Source: an uncultured Lachnospiraceae bacterium (lineage in GTDB: Bacteria; Bacillota; Clostridia; Lachnospirales; Lachnospiraceae). Taken from it: 8,054 nt of DNA. Under the pieces are notes generated by a model. The model did not search any database, was not told the DNA's origin, and saw nothing but the letters and a program-made list of their open reading frames with translations. The DNA is taken from positions 1 to 8,054 of the forward strand of contig CAUCOL010000074.1 in NCBI GenBank assembly GCA_958444395.1. Reading direction: 5' to 3'. Within the stretch, counting starts at the first letter, position 1. The number at the start of each line of letters is the position of its first letter. Made by a program: the position numbers and the translations under genes. Shown here piece after piece: positions 5,997 to 8,054 of this stretch.

Positions 5997-6776
5997 ATGT
6001 TAAAGAAAGGTTTGGTATGGGGTAAAAAGCTGATTGCTGGTATCTCATTGGCGGCGGTTGTTATGGGGAGCATCGCCGTTCCGACAGATGCGACAGCAAA
6101 AAGCACAACAAACAAGAAGTCTACAGCAGTAGTACAAACAGATCGTTATCGCAAAACATTATGCAAAGGATTTCTTGGCAAACGATATGGTGCAGTGATC
6201 GATGGAATCCGCTGTGATTGCAGTGGATATACAAGAGCCGCACTCAATCGTATGGAGAGCAGATCAAAGACAGGAAAGACATTAAAGAATGTCAAGGTAT
6301 ATGCACGGTGTACGAGAGACTGGGTCAGAGGTTCCCGCATCGCTTATACGACAGGCGCTGCGACGAAGGGGGCTATCACATGGACAGGCCGTACGAAGAC
6401 GTCGATCGGCAGAAAGAGTAACGGTTCTTCCCGCCTGGAGCGATTAGAGCTTGGAGACGTTATGGTCTATGGAAAAGGTGGATCGACGACACACATTGCA
6501 GTATATTTTGGAACATTTTCATCCATCCGTGATGTGAAAGCCTATTTGGAAGAGTTGGGGATATACAAAAAAGGTGCCTTAAGAAAAACACACGATGGAA
6601 AATATACATACAAAGGAAGAACGATCATACGTAAGTATGGAAGCAGTAAATACTGGAGAATTCATTCTACCAATAAAGGAATCATGATTGACAATGACAT
6701 TGCCGGAAGAAGCGGTTATACCTCTTCTTTTGGAGCATGGAAATGGACCTTTGATTCCGGAATACAAGCAGAGTAA
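5997..6776 (+). CDS. Secreted NlpC/P60-like (C40) cysteine peptidase, highly basic
   Basis: The 259-residue protein has a signal peptide: lysines at 3, 4, 10 and 11, hydrophobic core ~12-28 (LIAGISLAAVVMGSIAV) and a plausible cut after DATA (residue 34). The mature part resembles an NlpC/P60 domain, which cleaves peptidoglycan stem peptides. CDCSGYTRAAL (73-83) contains the expected nucleophile Cys75. LELGDVMVYGKGGSTTHIAVYFG (150-172) fits the 'L-x-x-GD-hydrophobic ... H-hydrophobic-G/A' block, with His166. WRIHSTNKG (220-228) could give the third catalytic residue, His223. Between His166 and His223 there are about 50 residues (173-219), far more than the usual dozen or so, so this is a divergent member with an insertion. 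The protein is rich in Lys, Arg, Ser, Thr and Gly and has no recognisable SH3, LysM or choline-binding module; its charge may serve wall binding. AGGAGG (5987-5992) lies four bases before ATG. The gene stands alone, with its own promoter and terminator. Confidence 0.75.
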   Translation: MLKKGLVWGKKLIAGISLAAVVMGSIAVPTDATAKSTTNKKSTAVVQTDRYRKTLCKGFLGKRYGAVIDGIRCDCSGYTRAALNRMESRSKTGKTLKNVKVYARCTRDWVRGSRIAYTTGAATKGAITWTGRTKTSIGRKSNGSSRLERLELGDVMVYGKGGSTTHIAVYFGTFSSIRDVKAYLEELGIYKKGALRKTHDGKYTYKGRTIIRKYGSSKYWRIHSTNKGIMIDNDIAGRSGYTSSFGAWKWTFDSGIQAE

Positions 6777-6779
6777 CAG

Positions 6780-6810
6780 AATGCCGCACTAAACCTGGTG
6801 CGGCATTTTT
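6780..6810 (+). terminator. Strong intrinsic terminator of the NlpC/P60-like gene
   Basis: AATGCCGCAC (6780-6789) pairs perfectly with GTGCGGCATT (6798-6807) around the eight-base loop TAAACCTG, with a T-tract at 6806-6810. It begins four bases after the stop codon. Confidence 0.92.
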
Positions 6811-6848
6811 ATTATGTTATAGGAAAATTTTTCCTATAACATAATAAA
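6808..6848. repeat. 41-nt perfect palindrome with a single-base centre
   Basis: The left arm is 6808-6827, the right arm 6829-6848, and the centre is T6828; all 20 arm positions are complementary. The key word in the left arm is ATGTTATAGGAAAA. The left arm shares its first T residues with the terminator T-tract. It would form a long A/U-rich hairpin in RNA. ATAGGAAA occurs again at 6927-6934. There is no coding potential. It may be a binding site, an RNA-stabilising or second terminating hairpin, or the end of a palindromic mobile repeat. Confidence 0.85.
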
Positions 6849-6936
6849 CACTCCGTGAGGATGCGCATTTCGCGGAAAAGAAATAAATGCCATGCATTCC
6901 GCTCAAGCGGCTCTTTGTTCTATTGCATAGGAAATT
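6826..6936. repeat. Possible palindromic intergenic element or structured RNA
   Basis: The segment is bounded by TTTCCTAT (6830-6837) and its inverted copy ATAGGAAA (6927-6934). Inside are GCGGAA (6872-6877) with TTCCGC (6897-6902), AATGC (6886-6890) with GCATT (6894-6898), CCGCT (6899-6903) with AGCGG (6906-6910), and the self-complementary ATGCGCAT (6861-6868). TTCCGC can pair either with GCGGAA or, in part, with AGCGG, so two folds compete. The dense pairing and higher G+C than the flanks fit a REP/MITE-like unit or a small structured RNA. Neither can be decided from one copy. Confidence 0.4.
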
Positions 6937-7086
6937 GCGCGTAACACAGAGTAAAGCCAACAAGAATTGTGAAGCGATTTTTGGAGGGTAAAAGAAAAAT
7001 ATGCAATGATGTAGGTGTCGAAAAATGCGCTTATATTATTTTAATAGAGGAAAAAACAATTTTTTGAAGAAATTTAGAAAAAATAT

Positions 7087-7111
7087 GAACCAAATGGCTT
7101 CCAAAATAGTC
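7087..7111 (+). promoter_or_regulatory. Possible ECF-type promoter of the sigma factor gene
   Basis: GAACC (7087-7091) followed after 16 bases by AGTC (7108-7111) resembles the AAC-type -35 and (C)GTC-type -10 of many ECF sigma promoters. No convincing sigma-A pair was found upstream of this gene. Autoregulation is common for ECF sigma genes, so this would fit, but the match is short. Confidence 0.35.
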
Positions 7112-7119
7112 TTATATAT

Positions 7120-7142
7120 AAAGAGTTTTATGTGGACTCTTT
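7120..7142 (+). promoter_or_regulatory. Leader hairpin before the sigma factor gene
   Basis: AAAGAGT (7120-7126) and ACTCTTT (7136-7142) form a perfect seven-pair stem with a nine-base loop. It starts about where a transcript from the candidate ECF promoter would begin and has no T-tract, so it is not a terminator. Just after it, AAAAA-GGGG-TTTTT (7145-7158) places the likely ribosome binding site in the loop of a second, weak hairpin. Confidence 0.4.
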
Positions 7143-7158
7143 CTAAAAAGGGGTTTTT

Positions 7159-7683
7159 ATGGGGCTTTTAAATCAATTCCCAGGAGAGCAAAAGAAAAGA
7201 ATGAATTATGAAAAGGAAAAGCAGATTTTTGCAAAAGCCGTCGAACAGGATATGGATCGGTTATATCTTTTGGTGTATGACATTTTGAAAAATCCGCAGG
7301 ATGCAGAGGATGCTTTGGCAAATGCGATATTGAAAGCGTGGGAAACCAGAGGAAACATGAAACATCCGGACAGGATACGGGGCTATCTGGCACGCACAGC
7401 ATTAAACGAGGCAAAGACAATGTTTAATAAGCGCAAGAAGATGATCCTGATGGAAGAAATTCCGGAAAATATAGATATGTTTGCAACGGATAATACAGGG
7501 GTATGGGAAAGTGTCGACAGGCTCAAGACAAGAGAAAAAGAAGTGGTGCGATTATACTATTATTATGGCTATTCGGTCAGTGAAGTGGCAGATATGCTGC
7601 AGATTGCACAGGGAACGGTGAAATCGAGATTGTCTACGGCACGAAAGCATTTAAGAAAAGAATGGGAGGATGAGAAAAGATGA
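7159..7683 (+). CDS. ECF-type RNA polymerase sigma factor (sigma-70 family)
   Basis: The 174-residue protein has the two-domain layout of ECF sigma factors. Region 2 spans ~33-90, with LYLLVYDILKNPQDAEDALA (35-54) as the core-binding helices and ILKAWE plus RIRGYLARTALNEA (57-62, 72-85) as the -10-recognition part. A short linker follows, then region 4 (~124-170): TREKEVVRLYYYYGYSVSEV and ADMLQIAQGTVKSRLSTARK, a textbook helix-turn-helix for the -35 element. ATG 7159 follows AAGGGG with five T between. ATG 7201 (160 residues) matches more closely where ECF proteins usually begin, but its AGGAG (7182-7186) is 14 bases away, so 7159 is kept with some doubt. The TGA stop overlaps the ATG of the next gene (ATGA), so the two are translationally coupled, the usual arrangement for a sigma factor and its membrane-bound anti-sigma factor. 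The signal and regulon are unknown. Confidence 0.88.
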   Translation: MGLLNQFPGEQKKRMNYEKEKQIFAKAVEQDMDRLYLLVYDILKNPQDAEDALANAILKAWETRGNMKHPDRIRGYLARTALNEAKTMFNKRKKMILMEEIPENIDMFATDNTGVWESVDRLKTREKEVVRLYYYYGYSVSEVADMLQIAQGTVKSRLSTARKHLRKEWEDEKR

Positions 7684-8054
7684 ATGGGCATCGACGAGAT
7701 GAACTGGATGAATTATTTATAAAACAGTTGCAGACAAAAAATATTCCAGCCGCACCGGAATCCTGTCAGAACAGGGTGAAAAATGTGCTGGACAACCTGG
7801 ATATCAATAAACCGGGAAAACGACAGAAAACAAAATTATTATATGGACATGGAAAGCTGGTAGCCGTATTTTTACTGGCAGTATTGCTCGGCTCAGTGAC
7901 CGTTGGAGCAAAAATACCGGTCTTTTACCGACGACTGCAGTCTGTTTCCAAGTCAGAAAAGAAGAAAATGGTACATGGCGTGCAATCAGCAAAAGTGAAT
8001 GCAGATGACTACTCCAGAAGGATGTCGGATGAAGAGCAGAAGCGATATGCGGCA
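7680..8054 (+). CDS. Single-pass membrane protein, probable anti-sigma factor (3' end outside window)
   Basis: The frame opens with ATG 7680, overlapping the sigma factor stop as ATGA, and remains open to the window's end (125 codons). The 59-residue N-terminal part is charged and likely cytoplasmic (MNGHRRDELDELFIKQLQ, then NRVKNVLDNLD near 31-41). A hydrophobic segment LVAVFLLAVLLGSVTVGA (60-77), preceded by a Lys/Arg-rich stretch (48-59), fits one membrane span with the N-terminus inside. The visible outer part (78-125) contains SEKKKMVHGVQSAKVNADDY and a charged SDEEQKR tract, with no domain I recognise. No zinc-binding H-x3-C-x2-C motif of the ZAS anti-sigma fold is present. Position, coupling and topology make an anti-sigma factor the best guess; the N-terminal segment would bind the sigma factor and the outer segment would sense. 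The function remains inferred. Confidence 0.75.
   Translation, partial: MNGHRRDELDELFIKQLQTKNIPAAPESCQNRVKNVLDNLDINKPGKRQKTKLLYGHGKLVAVFLLAVLLGSVTVGAKIPVFYRRLQSVSKSEKKKMVHGVQSAKVNADDYSRRMSDEEQKRYAA

Larger units (their letters stand above)
6777..7158. other. 382-base intergenic region without a convincing gene
   Basis: This stretch contains, in order, the terminator (6780-6810), the 41-nt palindrome (6808-6848), a block of nested short inverted repeats (6849-6936), an A/T-rich segment with A-tracts (7020-7085), a possible ECF-type promoter (7087-7111) and a leader hairpin (7120-7142) before the sigma factor gene. TGGAGGG at 6982-6988 looks like a ribosome binding site, but the ATG at 7001 meets a stop two codons later and no other frame opens. 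No tRNA or known riboswitch fold is recognised. Confidence 0.7.

Noticed and set aside
6777..7158. CRISPR array or tRNA gene in the large gap
   Set aside because: There are no regularly spaced direct repeats and no cloverleaf with a TTC-type T-loop; the repeats seen are inverted and nested.

Overview
The window looks like chromosomal DNA of a gut-type Firmicute, most likely Lachnospiraceae (Roseburia/Agathobacter/Blautia/Coprococcus group). This rests on strong AGGAGG-type ribosome binding sites, U-tract terminators, a Firmicutes-type ROK glucokinase, an FchA/FolD pair of the kind seen in acetogens and their relatives, and the general protein style. The genus is inferred; there is no rRNA or other marker. 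All nine recognised genes lie on the + strand, and there is no tRNA, CRISPR array or transposase gene.

Bases 1-2136 are the 3' end of a transport/phosphoester operon: the C-terminus of a probable PHP-type (CehA/McbA-like) phosphoesterase, a HAD phosphatase that overlaps it, and a UgpC/MsmX/MalK-type ABC ATPase. Together they suggest import and dephosphorylation of a phosphorylated or sugar-like substrate. A candidate promoter and a hairpin with a U-tract follow at 2228-2294.

Bases 2333-4770 hold a class I methyltransferase, a cyclodeaminase/cyclohydrolase-family protein (FchA) and FolD. FolD lacks the equivalents of two residues needed for cyclohydrolase activity (human MTHFD1 Lys56 and Gln100). 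The pair therefore reads as a split system in which FchA supplies the cyclohydrolase and FolD only the dehydrogenase. Bases 4934-5878 encode a ROK glucokinase with an intact zinc motif.

Bases 5879-6848 hold a secreted, very basic NlpC/P60-like protein. Its extended -10 promoter is bracketed by a perfect 9-bp inverted repeat, and the gene ends in a strong terminator merged with a 41-nt perfect palindrome. The gap 6777-7158 has no convincing gene but is rich in nested inverted repeats and looks like a palindromic intergenic element. From 7159 to the end there is an ECF-type sigma factor, preceded by a possible ECF-type promoter and leader hairpin, and coupled by an ATGA overlap to a single-pass membrane protein that is probably its anti-sigma factor and runs off the window.
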